Counted from the first letter of the stretch, positions 1-12,216 are shown. The stretch is 64,000 nt of DNA from Linnemannia hyalina (GCA_019671135.1 JAHRHY010000012.1:1178001-1242000); one strand, 5' to 3'. Translations and numbers: made by a program. The notes: generated from the sequence alone by a model not told the origin.

Positions 1-281
1 ATCGCTCAACCAACACTCGGCTATCTTATTGACACAGAATTGGTCGCGTGTTGTTGTGAGTTGAATCGTGTATCATAATAGAGTGAGAGTTGTGGGTCAT
101 CGGTTCAAGTTCAATTGCCATCTTTTTTTTATAAACCCGAGCGTAAAAACAAGAAAGAGCGATCGAGATCATGAACGAATATGGTCTACATTGGGGTGCG
201 CGTTTATTATGTTTTTGGTTGTTTGTGTTTTGCTGGAAAGAGTACGATAGAAAAGGACGGGGTAGAAACTACAAAATGCGC
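1..281. other. Left flank, no gene seen
   Basis: This stretch lies downstream of the ILV6 stop codon and reaches the window edge. The short open frames here overlap one another in different frames, lack splice signals and resemble no family I know. It probably holds the ILV6 3' untranslated region and intergenic DNA. Confidence 0.5.
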
Positions 282-1599
282 TTATCCAGGGGGCAACATG
301 GAGGCATCGACGCCAGATCCCTCCTCCTGGGCCTCATCCTCCTCCAACTCATGGCGATCATAGATAGGCGAACGAGGCATAGCCATCATTCCACTCCTGG
401 CAGCCTCAAGGATACCAAAAGGTTTAACCAACTTGACAAAGGCATCGATACGATCAGGCTTGGCCGACAACTCGATCACGGCACAGTCGCCACTGACATC
501 GACCACTTTACCCTGGAACAACTTGGACAACTCTGTCAACGACTTTAAGTGGCCGTGGGTCTGACGGAGTGCGTTTGAGGGGGTCATATCCTCGTCAGCA
601 TCTTCCTGCAATAACTGCCAGCCATTAGGGGAACGCGAGTTCATCTGGGCGCGGACGTGTTCTGGTCCGAGGATCGAGACTTTGATCAACAGCAACTCGC
701 GCTCAATAACCTTGAATCCGGTGTAATCCAACACCGCCCACACTGGAACCTATTTTTTATGTTACCAGGAATAGGGGTAAAGCAGAAGGCACTGTCAGAC
801 GCATTGATCTCTTCCTTTTTCTTTCTCACGGAGAAGTAACAAACTGTTAAGCCAACATGCGCACAACAAACCGCAAACAGACAAAATAAAAAAAAGACTT
901 ACAAGGTCCTCCAATTGCCTCCGGGCCTGCTCAATAGTATTCGACTCGCCCCTCAACACAATCGTCATCCTCGACAGATCGGCCACCTCCGTCTTGGCAA
1001 CCACCAACGAATCAATGTTAAACCCACGTCCAGCCAAGATCCCTGAAACGCGACTTAAGACTCCGGGCTCGTTCTGGACAAGACAGTTAAAGATGTGGCG
1101 TTGCTTCGTACGCGTCATGCCGATGGGCGGGGTGTTGTAGAGAATGTTGGAGACGGCTTCTTCGGCCGAGGGTGGGGCTGGGTGGAGGTAGTCGGATGTC
1201 AGGGCTGGGTGGCGCTTGTGAGGGTGCGAACGCTTGTAGGAGATTGCCGAGGTTGAGGAGGATGATTGACGGAGGGTCATCATGGGAGTGGTGAGGGTGC
1301 GGGCGGGCTTGATTGCTGCCAATGCCGAATTGGCCTATTGGATCCATGTGAACAAAGGTCGTTTTCCTTCCATGGTTAGCATCCTTTTTTTGTTGTTATT
1401 GTTGAAGGTGAGACGAAGCACGAGAAAAAAATAAAGTCCAATGTGTCCAGAGGTCGTTGGTCAAGCCAGCAGCAAAAGTGTAAAGTTGGTCCATATGTGT
1501 TTTCTTGTCCTGAATGCAATGGCAATGAGGAGGAAGGTAGTTGTTGGTTACCAATGGCGCTGCTCTTGTTGCGGAGCTGAGGATCCTTGAAGCCCACAT
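282..1599 (-). CDS. ILV6: Acetolactate synthase regulatory (small) subunit, mitochondrial
   Basis: Non-catalytic partner of acetolactate synthase; in the family it activates the catalytic subunit and confers valine feedback inhibition in mitochondria. Three exons: 1599-1552, 1334-903 and 749-282, all joined in phase 0, giving 315 residues (yeast Ilv6 has 309). Exon 1 encodes a short Arg/Ser/Ala-rich start (MWASRILSSATRAAPL) typical of a mitochondrial presequence. An ACT domain begins near residue 97, with NEPGVLSRVSGILAGRGFNI around 104-123; the exon 2/3 join restores the conserved EDLVPVWAVLDYT. A second ACT-like C-terminal domain ends in the PFGILEAARSGMMAMPRS region. The first ATG is chosen because only it supplies a targeting peptide and an in-phase junction. 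Identity is secure; exon 1 is inferred from splice signals. Confidence 0.93.
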
Positions 1600-2309
1600 G
1601 AGGAGAAGGGTGGTGATGAGTGGAGAGAGGGTTGAATGAAGAAGAAGAGAAAAAAGAAAGGGGAAATCCTCGAGAAAAAGAAAAAAAAAAAAAGGAAGGG
1701 TTGCCAGTCCTCGGTTCTCGGTCGTTGGTGTATGTGATCCGTGTGTGTGATCCCTTTGTGAGTGTCAAGAAACAGAGATCGATGGAGTGGAGAAAAAGTT
1801 AAGATAAACTCTAAACCGATAACGCAAACAACCGTTAAGTCAAAAAATGAGTAACAATAGTAAAAAGCGTTAACTCGATGACAAGGTTGACGAAACAACA
1901 AGTGACCAATCACATCCATCGCATGTGATGTTCTTATCGATGATAATAAAACTGGACAACGCCAGGAACAAGGGGTGCAACCTTGTTTGCTGTTCGGACT
2001 CCAACTCCAATCAACCAAATTCCCCTGCCCTTCTGCTCTTCCAGTCATATTTCTCTCCTTTCCTATCTCGGCGAGCAACCTTACTCATATCTCTCACCCC
2101 AACGCCACACTCATTGCTGCAGTGTTGCTTCCTCCCAATGCCAATGGGTGCGCCTCCAGTCTTGGTTGCCCCAACCAGCCCGTCTCTTCAATGGCAATGG
2201 CAATGAACAATGGATGGGAACGATGGTACTAACATGAAATTTCTATTGCTTTACTGATAATGATAAAAAACTAACATACAAAAACTGCTCTAAATGCCAA
2301 TCCAACTCT
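1600..2309. other. Intergenic: ILV6 promoter side and hydrolase 3' flank
   Basis: Upstream of ILV6 there is a long purine tract on the + strand (about 1620-1702, A/G only apart from a few bases), so the ILV6 transcript strand is pyrimidine-rich just before its start. No recognisable gene and no clear Gcn4-type TGACTCA or Leu3-type site was seen. The right part is the 3' flank of the hydrolase gene. Confidence 0.45.
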
Positions 2310-4589
2310 TTAGTTGATCCACTTGAGCTCACCCTCGGTGCCCTTGGTGACCTTGCGCGACAAGACCTCCATGACCTTCTCCCTGACACCAATCTTTCCT
2401 CCACTCTTCTTGACACAGACATCAGCAACTTCCTCAGAAGTCAACTGCAGAGGTCCGCTGCCCGCAGACTGACCAAGGACAATCTTGCGGATCTCGTCCT
2501 CCGAGGGAAGAGCATATCGGGAGTAAGGGTACTCATTCCAGGTAGCACTGCTTGACAACGACAATGCCTTTGGGGCCTGGTTTCTAAAGTACTGTCCCAA
2601 CATCTGCTCACGGTCAACCTCCTCGATGGTGGCGGGCTTCCACTTGGGGTCGAGGGTCTTCTCGATCAAAAGAGCGCGAACGCCCTCGGCGAAATCAGAT
2701 CCGTGCAAGAACTGACGAGCCAACTGGTGCTCCATCCTGAAGCAGTCAGCAATGCCCAAGTTAGCGCCCTCGCGGATCTGCTGGAGGGTGACCTTCAAAG
2801 AGGTAGGCGAGACTTTACGAAGGGTCTTCAAGGCCTTTTCTGCGAAGGGGGTCTTTTCCTGCTCCAATGCGGCAACAATTTCCTCGACAGTGTTGAAATG
2901 GAAGCAGCGATCAATGGCGTCGCGGTGCTCCGAAAGGGCGTACTTGTGTTCGTGAAGGGGTTCGCTGACAAAGTCCTCAATAGCCATGTTAATTACGTCG
3001 TGGTTGTCGGTCTCCAGCTCACTCAGGCGATCCTCCAATGCAGCCAAGCGATCCGAAGGAACGTAGTGAGTAGCGATTCCTGCAAGACTGTACGAGTAGT
3101 TAAACGGAGAAGAGAGAGTACCTTTAGTTAATTAGGACGAGTTAAGGTCAATAAAAAACAACAATGCGGCTGCGTGAATGAAAGTGACACCATCTCGCAC
3201 AAGAGGATAAAGTTTCTGCTTCCTTACACAGTGTCAATGCCCTTGAGCTGGGAGCCAATAAGACCAAGGTAGGTACCAGTCTCGCCATCCAAACGAGGCA
3301 AGAAGAAGGATCCTCCGACATCAGGGAACAATCCAATGTTGGTCTCGGGCATGGCAAAGACAGTCTTCTCAGTTGCAATTCTGAAAGGAGCATGGACAGA
3401 AAGGCCGACTCCGCCACCCACTAGTTAAAGGAAAAAGGAGGGAAGGTGCACTTTGGTTAAGCAAATTGGATTGAGAAGCATTGGCCCATTCTCCTAGCTT
3501 GAGAGCACGTGGTAGTTAACGAAAACAACACAATTGGGCAATTTCTCCTTACTGGTAATGCCATCGAGGATGGCGACAAAGGGGGTCTTCAAGGTGGCGA
3601 TCATATGGTTCAGCTTGTACTCCTCGGCAAAGAAGTCCAAGGCCTCGCTGTGCTTTCCGGCGCCGGCCAATTCGACGACCTGACGGACATCTCCTCCAGC
3701 ACAGAAAGCTCTTCCTCCTGCTCCCTTGATCACAATAACCTTGCACAAGTCCGATGCATCCCAAGCCTACATACAAAAAAAGGTCCTATTAGAACAACAG
3801 AGTTCAATAGACAAGCAGTCCCATCCCGCTCAGTGCAAAGCACAAAAATTCCATGCCCTGAGCATGCGGATCATAAACACATAGAGTCCTAATGCATACC
3901 TGGAGCTGAGGAGTCATGTTTCTGACCATGCTCAAGTTGAGGGCGTTCAATGCCTTGGGGCGGTTGAGAACAAAGGTACGGGAAGAGAGGTGCTTACGGT
4001 GCAACACATCAGCCTATTGTAGTTTATGAGGGGATCGTTGGAGAGTTGAGTTTAGTATCCTGCGCATTCTTCCGTGATTATCCTCGAATTCCTTGTACAT
4101 GCGCGAAAACGATGGTCCTTCGTGCAATGCTTCAAAGCAATAATCCATACCTCAACAGCGTCGGCCTTGGCAGCAGTGGTAGACATCTATATGTGTTTTT
4201 GAACAGGTACGGATAGACCGCATCGAAAAAAGTAGCGTGAGTTGTCCGTGCTCGGTCTTTGTTGAGTAGGCTTGAGTGGTTTGTTGAACCCTTGTGGGTA
4301 GCCCCGATAATCCCTCGTGTGTCGTAAGAGCGACGATATGTCCTCCAAGTGGCCGTTTTGATTCCCGAGTCCCGGTTCCCGGCTCCTGCTGCTCCTGCCG
4401 GGCCCTTCCTATGTTTCAGTAACGGTCCCACTTTGTCCTTGCTCTCCCGCAACTGCCAAAAAAAAGGAGGATCCGTACGTTGACACGGGTACCGAGCCAG
4501 TTGTTGACCATGCGGATGCGGTTCATGGCGACAGTCGAGGGCAACGACACCTTGGAGGCGGCGGTCATGCGGATTGTCTGGCGCAACAT
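2310..4589 (-). CDS. 3-hydroxyisobutyryl-CoA hydrolase, mitochondrial (valine catabolism)
   Basis: Hydrolyses 3-hydroxyisobutyryl-CoA to free 3-hydroxyisobutyrate and CoA in valine breakdown (human HIBCH; yeast Ehd3). Six exons: 4589-4479, 4186-4151, 4013-3900, 3766-3553, 3420-3228 and 3087-2310; all phases close to 481 residues. The protein starts with a Lys/Arg/Ser-rich presequence without acidic residues. The crotonase fold shows [15 protein letters not shown], the oxyanion-hole region [15 protein letters not shown], then [17 protein letters not shown] and [20 protein letters not shown], where Glu ~184 and Asp ~192 match the catalytic acids of HIBCH. The C-terminal extension with the [16 protein letters not shown] region separates it from plain enoyl-CoA hydratases. 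It shares strand with ILV6, whose start is about 0.7 kb downstream of this stop. Confidence 0.93.
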
Positions 4590-5939
4590 GGTTGTTTTCT
4601 GTTGGGGTTTTTGTGAATGAGTGAATGAAGAGAGTGTGGGAAGCCGAAACACAGACAAAACACAGGCCGAACCGTGAACCGTGGGTATGAAAAATTTTAA
4701 TGACGTAGTGGAAATCGCCTCTCAGGTACAGGCTTCATGCAGATCAAGAGCTCTGGGTTTCAACTTCTTGGTTGAGGGATAGGGCATGCTGGATCTGGCC
4801 ACTTCACACCGTTGACAGTGCCACTCAGCGAACAAGCTCGTTCACAGTAGCAATGAAGGAGACATACCCTTGAAGAAAACAAATTTCAGAAAGAGGGTCA
4901 ATTGGTTGTTTTGTTCAAAGTGTGGAATGGATCGACTTTCCTAGTGCCCCTCAAAGTTTCCCACGCCTCCCAACAAAAAGAAAAAATAAAAGAAGCTTAG
5001 GTCCATACACATCATCCCATATCACCATCACTCACGCGCTCCTTTTTTTCGAGTCTGTTTCGCTTTTCTCTCTCTCTTCCAATTCCCTTCTTTGCCCACC
5101 CATCTTAAGAAAACACAACTAGAAAAATCTAAAGACGTGCATGTAGCTATCGTCGAACCTGCTCAGTTCTAGTCCAATGGCACAACTCATGGCGCTGTCT
5201 TTATAAAGTGTTTGCCCTACAAGACTTGTGTTCAATAATGGCTTCTTAAGTTCTTACCAATGTTCTCTGTTCTCTTTTCGTATCCATGCTCAGTTTGAAA
5301 GACACGACGGTTATGTTGCAGGGAAGGATCGAAACCCTAGAGGAAAACAAACAGTCAGATTCCATTGCGCCAGCTCCATGGAACCACAAAAAAAAAGACT
5401 GAACGTGGAGTACATTCAACACGCCGGGCCTGTTGCTGGGTATAGTGCACCGACTTGGTCCTCGTAGTACTATTATCGGCGAGGTTGAAAAGACAAGAAA
5501 AACCTAAAAGGCATTCCTGCCTGATCAAGCGCAAATCGTCCACACTGAATAATCGTTTTACGATCCAGGCTGTAAGTACCATTTTTTTCATTTGCTCATT
5601 GAGAGATCACCCACCCTGTTCTGTGTTCGAGGGTGTAGACTGCCTTGCCTTTCCAATATCATGCAACTGACACTTTCTATTTGTACGTGTTCTTCTTGTT
5701 TCTAGTTCAAAACGGGGGGTAGTAATGGTCTGAGCCGTCTCGCAGGGCTAGTCGAATTCATCGCTCAATCAGAAACAGGGATCGGTGGCGGCGTCGATGC
5801 AGGGTATCAATCAGGTCAAAGAAAAGCTGTTGAACGTCCGTCCCTACTTCGAGATCCGGCCGCGACATATTGAAAAATTCTTACTGCCTATCTGAATCGA
5901 AAAAGGAACGGAACAGGGAAAAAGGAACGAACATCAGTA
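4590..5939. other. Intergenic, upstream of the hydrolase gene; possible 5' kinase remnant
   Basis: The left part is the presumed hydrolase promoter. The right end (about 5720-5890) has short protein-like stretches, such as SRLAGLVEFIAQSETG and INQVKEKLLNVRPYFEIRP, in different frames. They could be the decayed N-terminal region of the kinase relic that follows, but I cannot assign them. No other gene is visible. Confidence 0.35.
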
Positions 5940-7093
5940 AGGTGCGACGTTGTCACATATTCGAGCCAGATATTGGAAATGTTTCTTGCTGCACGGTATC
6001 GGTGAAAGTCTGAAGGATCATTATATGCCCTTGTTGAGGGGTATTTTTATTTTCGATTTTGCGGTATCCCGGGTAAGTTTGCATTAGTAAAAATGTCTTG
6101 AGCCTTGAAACGCGTATGCTTATATCTCAGTGTACTAACCAACTGACATCTTGTCACATAGGATCTGCATGCCGAATTCGCGCGCGGTAGGGGTAGCGAG
6201 AACATGATGGGTCTTCCTGATGCCGACGTTTCCAAGTGGATGTGGCAAGTCCTCGAGGCGTCCATTTACCTTCATAATGGCCTAGACGTGGTACATAGGG
6301 ACTTGAAACCGGCCAATATTCTCTTGGATGCTCAAGGAAACGCCAGAGTAGCCGACTTTGGATCCAGCTTCGTTCTGTCGCAAGGTCTAGAGAAGTAGGT
6401 AATGGGATTTTCAATTTGAGTTCAAATGCTGTCCCTACAAGACGACCTTATGGGTAAGTATTTTGTTATACTATTTATCAATTATGAGCTCCGCAAGCCA
6501 TTACAAGTTGTCCACTAATGTATATTCTTAACAGTTCGAAACTCCAGCCATTACATGCATTCTAACCTGCCACTACATGGTTACACAATGTACAGCGGCC
6601 GTGTCGGGTCACCTGGGGTTTGGGCTCCAGAGGTCCTGTCAAAAGAAACGAAGTATGGGCAAGAAATCCACTGTTTCATAAGGCGTCATGGTCCGTCAGT
6701 TGCTTTACGGGATACCCCCTGAGGACAGGAGAGAACTGAAGGGGGGAACGTCGCGACAACGAAGCTGATCAACGACTGTATGAAAGACCAGCGTAAGTCT
6801 CATCTAAAGGTCATGTTAGGTGGATAATGGAGATTGTTTATTAACCGCTAATTAACACCCATTATTGTTGGGGTTTTCTGGTGAGACAGCGCGGACGACC
6901 TGCATGGCAGGAACCTATCGCCACTCTCAGTCGGCTTAATTCAAATCGGATCAGGACAGCGCCTCCCCGTCACAACATATACGCAATGCTTCGAATCGAC
7001 AACTTGGACAGGCAAGGACGCAAAAAAAGGAGCTTGTCGCCAAAAACCAACAAGGACGTCGATCCCTTAACTCCGACTGGACGAGAAATGTAA
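5940..7093 (+). pseudogene. Decayed serine/threonine protein kinase
   Basis: Kinase subdomains appear in the right order but in broken frames. An exon starting after an acceptor at about 6161 encodes VVHRDLKPANILLD (catalytic loop, VIb) and VADFGSS (Mg-binding DFG, VII). After an intron, GSPGVWAPEVLSKE (APE, VIII) lies at 6603-6644. The continuation VMVRQLLYGIPPED starts at 6685 in a different frame, and KLINDCMKDQ at 6762 in yet another. The last exon (from 6890) carries RGRPAWQEPIATL, which matches subdomain XI, then stops at 7093. At subdomain IX the invariant Asp reads His (YGQEIHCF). Two or more frame breaks plus this loss argue for a pseudogene rather than missed introns, though assembly errors could explain one break. 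The N-lobe is not recognisable. Confidence 0.7.
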
Positions 7094-9214
7094 TTCTCCA
7101 GCATAAAAATAAATAAATCTCAAGACCAAGTCCGGCCGCCACTGCACCTCAAGGACACGCCAACCTTCAAGCGAGGTCTTGCTGCATATCGATGAATGCC
7201 CCAAGTATCGGAGGAGTAGTCGCAGAAAGGCCAAAGGGTGGCAGGCTCCACCATTTAAGTAACGATCGCGGGCGGAGGACTTGGTTGAAAGATCTGGAGG
7301 TGACATGGTGGAAGCCTTCGTTCAATCGCCAAAAAGTCTAGGGGAGATGTAATCCCGGGCGCCCTCCTTGATTATCATTTGACAGGGTCAGCAACGACCT
7401 CGGATACGGGGAAAAGGACAGAATCATAATTATAAAATATCGTGTCAACAACAATGCCAAGCAGCACACACGTATTGTCTAGATGCGAGATCGCAGGCAG
7501 CAAAAAATGTGCCAAGAAGTCGGCAATATCATAATTCATGCAGTACCGCGTTAACAACGCTAAACACCGCTAGCGGAGGCCCGCACGGTTTGGAGGAATG
7601 CAACACAAAATCCCTTACAGTCGGCTCTCTTCACGTCAATATCAAGCGGACACTCAATCGGGGACAGGAGAGCAAGGAATCTAGAGACGTTCGCGACACC
7701 ATCATGAATGCGACAGTTCAGGTCGATACTTTGTGCTCTAACTTGTACAAGGTGGTGGTGGCGCTGGATATTGACACCATTATGGGGCCGAGATACAAGA
7801 TCGACATCTCGTCAACAGCAGAGGAATTGATCTCCGCGCCTTCTTCCTCCCATATTCAAGGTCATGGCCAGCCCCACCGTCCTCATCGTCGGCTCCCTGT
7901 CTTCGTAAACCTATCACTGCGCCAACGCTTTCAACAGCACATCCAGCAGCGGACAGACAGAGAGTACCTCAAGTTGTATCAACATCATCGCCCATCCAGT
8001 TGTCCCCTCAGGAAAAAGCTGACCTGCAGGACATCACTAGAACTGAACCAGCGTTATTTCGCCAGCTCGCCACGTTGTTATTGAAGGGCACCCTGGGTGT
8101 TAACTCTCAGTACGAAAGACGAAAGAATGCGCCTCTCCCTCAGAAATCGGCTTGACTTCAGCAAACAACCAAGGGCAACAACCTCCTTGACAATTCGCGT
8201 GGCGAATCAGCTTCGTTCTCCCAACCATCAGAGGAGCCCGTACCGCACTCGACCCGAGCATATCGCCGTTACCTGGATGTCGTCCTGGGGGGTTTTCCCC
8301 AATCTACCAAAGAGAAGGTGTCATTATCTTCCAGCCATCTGTGTCACACCTCTCCGGCCGATCGCGTTCATCTTGGAAATGCGGCAGTCGAACTTGTGGG
8401 CTCTCAGGTAAATATCATCCTCTCAAGTGTAATTAATGTGCCTTGCTGCTATTCTTCATTTTTCAACGGCAACTGATCATTACTATTGTGCTCGATTAAA
8501 TAGTTTGTGGGCATGGATGGAGCTGGTCTCGAGAGACCAAAGGACTCCATCCTGATCGAATGGTTTATGAGAATGAACCGGCAAAAATGAAAACATGCTT
8601 CGCAATGAGGCAAAGGAAGACTGGGATAGCTACATACCATAGAACGGGTGCTGCCAGTTGATAGCGTAACTGAGTATGAGTGTATAGTTGAAAGGGAGAG
8701 AATAGAGGACAGGCAACAAGGTCAAGGTAAATAAAGGACAAACAAATAAGGAAAGATGTGACAGGTTCAAACGACGCTTGGTGTGGTCTGAAAGAAAAAG
8801 GGTGGGAAATGACTTATTGGAAGAGACGCGTGCGCAAACTCCTTGCTAAGCCCTCTAACCGAAACCGTGGACGATTGATTTAATCAGTGATCACCTCCCT
8901 TGCGAACAGTTTTTTTCCATGCCCTCAAAAACAGTCACACCTCTTTCTGATAAAGACGGCCAAGGATAAGACTGCATGCAGCCAGGTACCGATTGTCAAG
9001 CTGTTGAACCAGGCAATGGATATGATAACAAATGAAAAAATGTATTCAAGCTAAGGTACAAGGTGAGTATATATATACGAGGGGGAGAGACTAGAGGAGA
9101 GGAGTAGAGAGCTGAAGGGTGCCCTGACAGTTGCCAGGGTTATCTATATCAAAAAAGCCAGCTTCCAGAGATTGCGATGAGTTGAAGGGGAGAGAGATCC
9201 TGAGGTTGCAACGC
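7094..9214. other. Unassigned 2.1-kb stretch with open frames of unknown nature
   Basis: Open frames at 7509-8084 and 8097-8411 (+) are long for noncoding DNA. One segment (about 7695-7845) reads protein-like, for example VQVDTLCSNLYKVVVALDID, and another frame reads LSPQEKADLQDITRTEP near 8001-8051. I recognise no family, and the protein-like parts sit in different frames, so a decayed gene is as likely as a real one. A short relic resembling the ILV5 exon-intron border lies at 8603-8647. Confidence 0.35.
8603..8647 (-). repeat. Short degenerate copy of an ILV5 exon/intron junction
   Basis: These 45 bases match 9511-9555, the start of ILV5 intron 2 with its exon edge, at about 38 of 45 positions by hand alignment without gaps. 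The shared core is CTACATACCATAGAA on the + strand, which includes the ILV5 splice donor GTATGTAG on the other strand. The similarity fades on both sides. Confidence 0.5.
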
Positions 9215-10729
9215 TTAGTTGTTCTCGGGGCGCAACTGGCGGACGGTCTTTCCGACGCGCCACATCTCGTGGTTGGCGATCTCGGCCAACTCGACCTCGA
9301 GCTCGGCACGGTAGTTGGGGGTCGAGTTCTTGGTCAAAGAGCGGCGGGTTTCGGTGCCGTTGGCGACGGACTCGTACAAGGACTCAAAGATAGGCTTGGT
9401 GGCATCTGTTATGGAAAATTAAGAGGAAAAGAAAATCGACAATTGATTAATTTTTTGTGTGCGGACCATGCAAAACCACTATGACCATTGACAAACCATA
9501 AAACGCAATCCAATGAAGCAAAGAACGATGGGGATGGCTACATACCATAGAAAGGACCGCACCAATCGAGAGCTCCTCGCTGGGCAGTTGTGGAGCAGTT
9601 GGCGTACATCCAGTCCATGCCGTTGGCACCGATCAAAGGGTAGAGCGACTGGGTGGCCTCCTCGACAGTCTCGTTGAAAGCCTCAGAGGGGCTGTGACCC
9701 TTGGCACGGAGAACCTCGTACTGGGCACGGAAGAGACCCTGGATGGCGCCCATGAGGACACCACGCTCACCGTAGAGGTCAGAGTTGACCTCGTTCTTGA
9801 AGGTGGTCTCGTAAAGGTAACCGGTTCCGACACCGACACCGAGGGCGACGGCACGGTCCTTGGCCTTGCCAGAGACATCCTGGTAGACGGCAACGGATCC
9901 GTTGATGCCACGGCCCTCGAGGAAGAGGTTACGGACGGTGGTGCCGGAGCCCTTAGGGGCGACGAGGACGACATCGATATCCTTGGGGGGAATGACGCCA
10001 GTGTCCTCAGCGAAGACGACGGAGAATCCGTGAGAGAAGTAGAGGGTCTTGCCCTTGGTGAGGTAGGGCTTGATCTCGTTCCAGAGCTTGGACTGGGCAG
10101 CGTCGGAGAGCAAGTTCATGATGACGGTACCGCGCTCGCAGGCCTCGTTGATCTCAAAGAGGTTCTTTCCGGGGACCCATCCCTCGGAGACGGCCTTGTC
10201 CCAGGAGGAACCCTTGCGGGATCCAATGATGACGTTGAGCTTGTTGTCGCGGAGGTTGAGGGCCTGGCCACGACCCATGGGGCCGTAACCGAGGACGGTG
10301 AGGGTATCGTCCTTGAAGGTCTCCTGGAGCTTGGCAGGGGGGTAATCAGAGCGCTCGTAGACAATCTCCTTGGTGCCGCCAAAGTCCATGGTCTTGACAC
10401 CGCGGGTCTGGGTGAAAGCAACCTGTTGATTCGCAAAGGATGTGTGAGAGAGATATATACAATATATATGTAGATGTGAGTAATGCGATCGATATCATTT
10501 TGGCTTTAGTGCGACAAGGATAAACGGTACTGCTTTGATTATGAATGACAGCGAAGTCAAAAATCAAGAGATCGGAGCGGAATATCTTCATCAAAAACGT
10601 TACCTTGCAGGCAGCAACGCGAGGGACGTGGGTAATGGCGGCAGAGCGGGCCATGACGGAGAAGGAGCGGGCAGTGGGGACAGCGACGCGAGTCAACTGG
10701 CGGAGGGCGGTACGGGCAGCGAAGCTCAT
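9215..10729 (-). CDS. ILV5: Ketol-acid reductoisomerase, mitochondrial
   Basis: Second enzyme of valine and isoleucine synthesis: Mg-dependent alkyl shift and NADPH reduction of acetolactate or acetohydroxybutyrate to dihydroxy acids. Three exons: 10729-10604, 10422-9546 and 9405-9215, giving 397 residues (yeast Ilv5: 395). Residues 1-45 form a mitochondrial presequence (MSFAARTALRQLTRVAVPTA). The Rossmann motif LGYGPMGRGQALNLRD starts near residue 86, followed by IIGSRKGSSWDKA for the NADPH phosphate, FSHGFSVVF and VLVAPKGSGTTVR. The knotted C-terminal domain carries the acidic Mg ligands in YGERGVLMG and NETVEEATQSLYPLIG. The intron 2 join restores GPFYDATKPIF, and the protein ends RQLRPENN. 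Short-form (class I) fungal type. It diverges from ILV2. Confidence 0.96.
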
Positions 10730-10925
10730 TGTGAATATGTGGTGTATGTGTTTGTTGGTAGGGTTGAGTTGAGAGGAGAGGGATTGAAAGTCGTTGCTAT
10801 GAAAGGAGAGGGAAGACCAGAAGGCAAGTAGGGCTGGACCTGGGTATTGGAGTGAGGATGTGTGAGTGTGTTGTGATGAAGAAGAAAAGAAAAGAAAAGA
10901 GAAGGAAGAGGTCGGGATGGAGGCT

Positions 10926-10934
10926 TTTATATAA
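10926..10934 (-). promoter_or_regulatory. TATA-like element upstream of ILV5
   Basis: On the minus strand this reads TTATATAAA, about 195 bp before the ILV5 start codon. A 5' untranslated region of roughly 150 bases would fit. No experimental start site is known to me. Confidence 0.45.
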
Positions 10935-12203
10935 GGTCGGATAAAAAAAAATAGTAAGTGGATCGGTGTGTGCCAAGGGGTTCACTTGAACGATAAAGGG
11001 TGAGGTGCATCATACATACAAGGGACGGACTTGTCTCTTTTTTGTTGTTGCTCAGCAAATGATGTCTGTGGGTCAACAGTCCCCGTCTTGGATCGAATCA
11101 GTCATTTGGATATGGTTGACCCATAGGCACTATTTAAATAAGGTTAACAACTGCAACGCACATGAAATAAAGAATATCCCGAAGACATCCTTTCCCTTGT
11201 TAACTTAACTTGCAAACACTAAGGTTGACTACCTTACTGGTCCTCTCTCAATCGCTCTGTGATAATAAGATCCAGAGACGATCCCTCTCTCGCCTTCACG
11301 CTCTCAATCGGCTTGCCTTCTCTCTTTCTCACCAAGATCAAGGAATCAGCTTAAGCTGACAGTACGGTCAGATCGCTTGTTGTTATCCCTTCTACTCCCA
11401 CGCGATAAGGTGATCGTGATTGAGCTTTCTAATCGGTATCTCCAGCTCCCCAGTATTTTCGACATGCGGACTATGGCGTGGGTTACCATCAGTGATCAAT
11501 GGATGCGATCAACTAGAAAAGCTGGTAGCGCTTTTTGTTTCTTTTTCGATGATCGAATGAGGATCGCTACTCGACATGACGAGAAGACATGGATCGAAGT
11601 AAGGATGAAGGAGAATGGGTGGGTGATCGCGTGTCAAAATATGAGCCAGTGTGCAGTTGAAGGAGAAGGGGTTATTTTGTTTACTTGTTTACTTGAAGAG
11701 TGATCGCCCCTCTTTTCATTTTTCATTTTTCTGTTTGGCCATGCTGTGTTGAGTGTTCATTGCGCTTGTCAGCTCTCTTTCCGGGATCTCTTGAGAGGCC
11801 AGGTGATCTGTTCTTTCTTCTCTTTCTTTCCTTCCTAACATTTGGGTTCATTTGTCTGTGAAGAGGGATAAGTTATTTTATTTGCCAGTAGTATTTTTAA
11901 GGTTGAGTGCTTATGTGAGTGAGTCCAGCAGATCTGGCGATTGAATGTGATTGGTTCGTAGGAATGACTAACTTTTGTAAGTCTGTTATTGCTGTTATCT
12001 GTTACTCCTTATGCGCATTAGTCAATTTACTCGCTTCCCAGTCGTTGCTCCGAGAGAGAGAGAGTCCTCCCACACTTGCATGTGCAACTTGCCCATTGTT
12101 GTCAAATGTGTCAAAGTCCCTCCAGTTGATCGATCAGTAAGAAGACTTAACACTTGTGTCCCTCTTTCTCCGTTGATCAAATCACCTCCAACCATCAGAC
12201 ACC

Positions 12204-12216
12204 TAAATATATATAT
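12204..12216 (+). promoter_or_regulatory. TATA-like element upstream of ILV2
   Basis: TAAATATATATAT lies about 290 bp before the ILV2 ATG and directly ahead of the C/T-rich leader. It is the only strong TATA-like run near this start. The call rests on base pattern alone. Confidence 0.35.

Noticed and set aside
81..120. GGTTCAAGTTC, resembling a tRNA T-loop
   Set aside because: The flanking bases do not form a T-stem or a 7-bp acceptor stem at tRNA distance.
6951..7306. Minus-strand open frames over the end of the kinase relic
   Set aside because: They overlap the clearly kinase-like C-terminal exon on the + strand and show no motif.
9694..10473. 259-codon open frame antisense to ILV5
   Set aside because: It mirrors ILV5 exon 2 exactly; strong third-position bias of the real gene removes stops on the other strand. 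The product is a Val/Gly/Asp-rich mixture with no motif.
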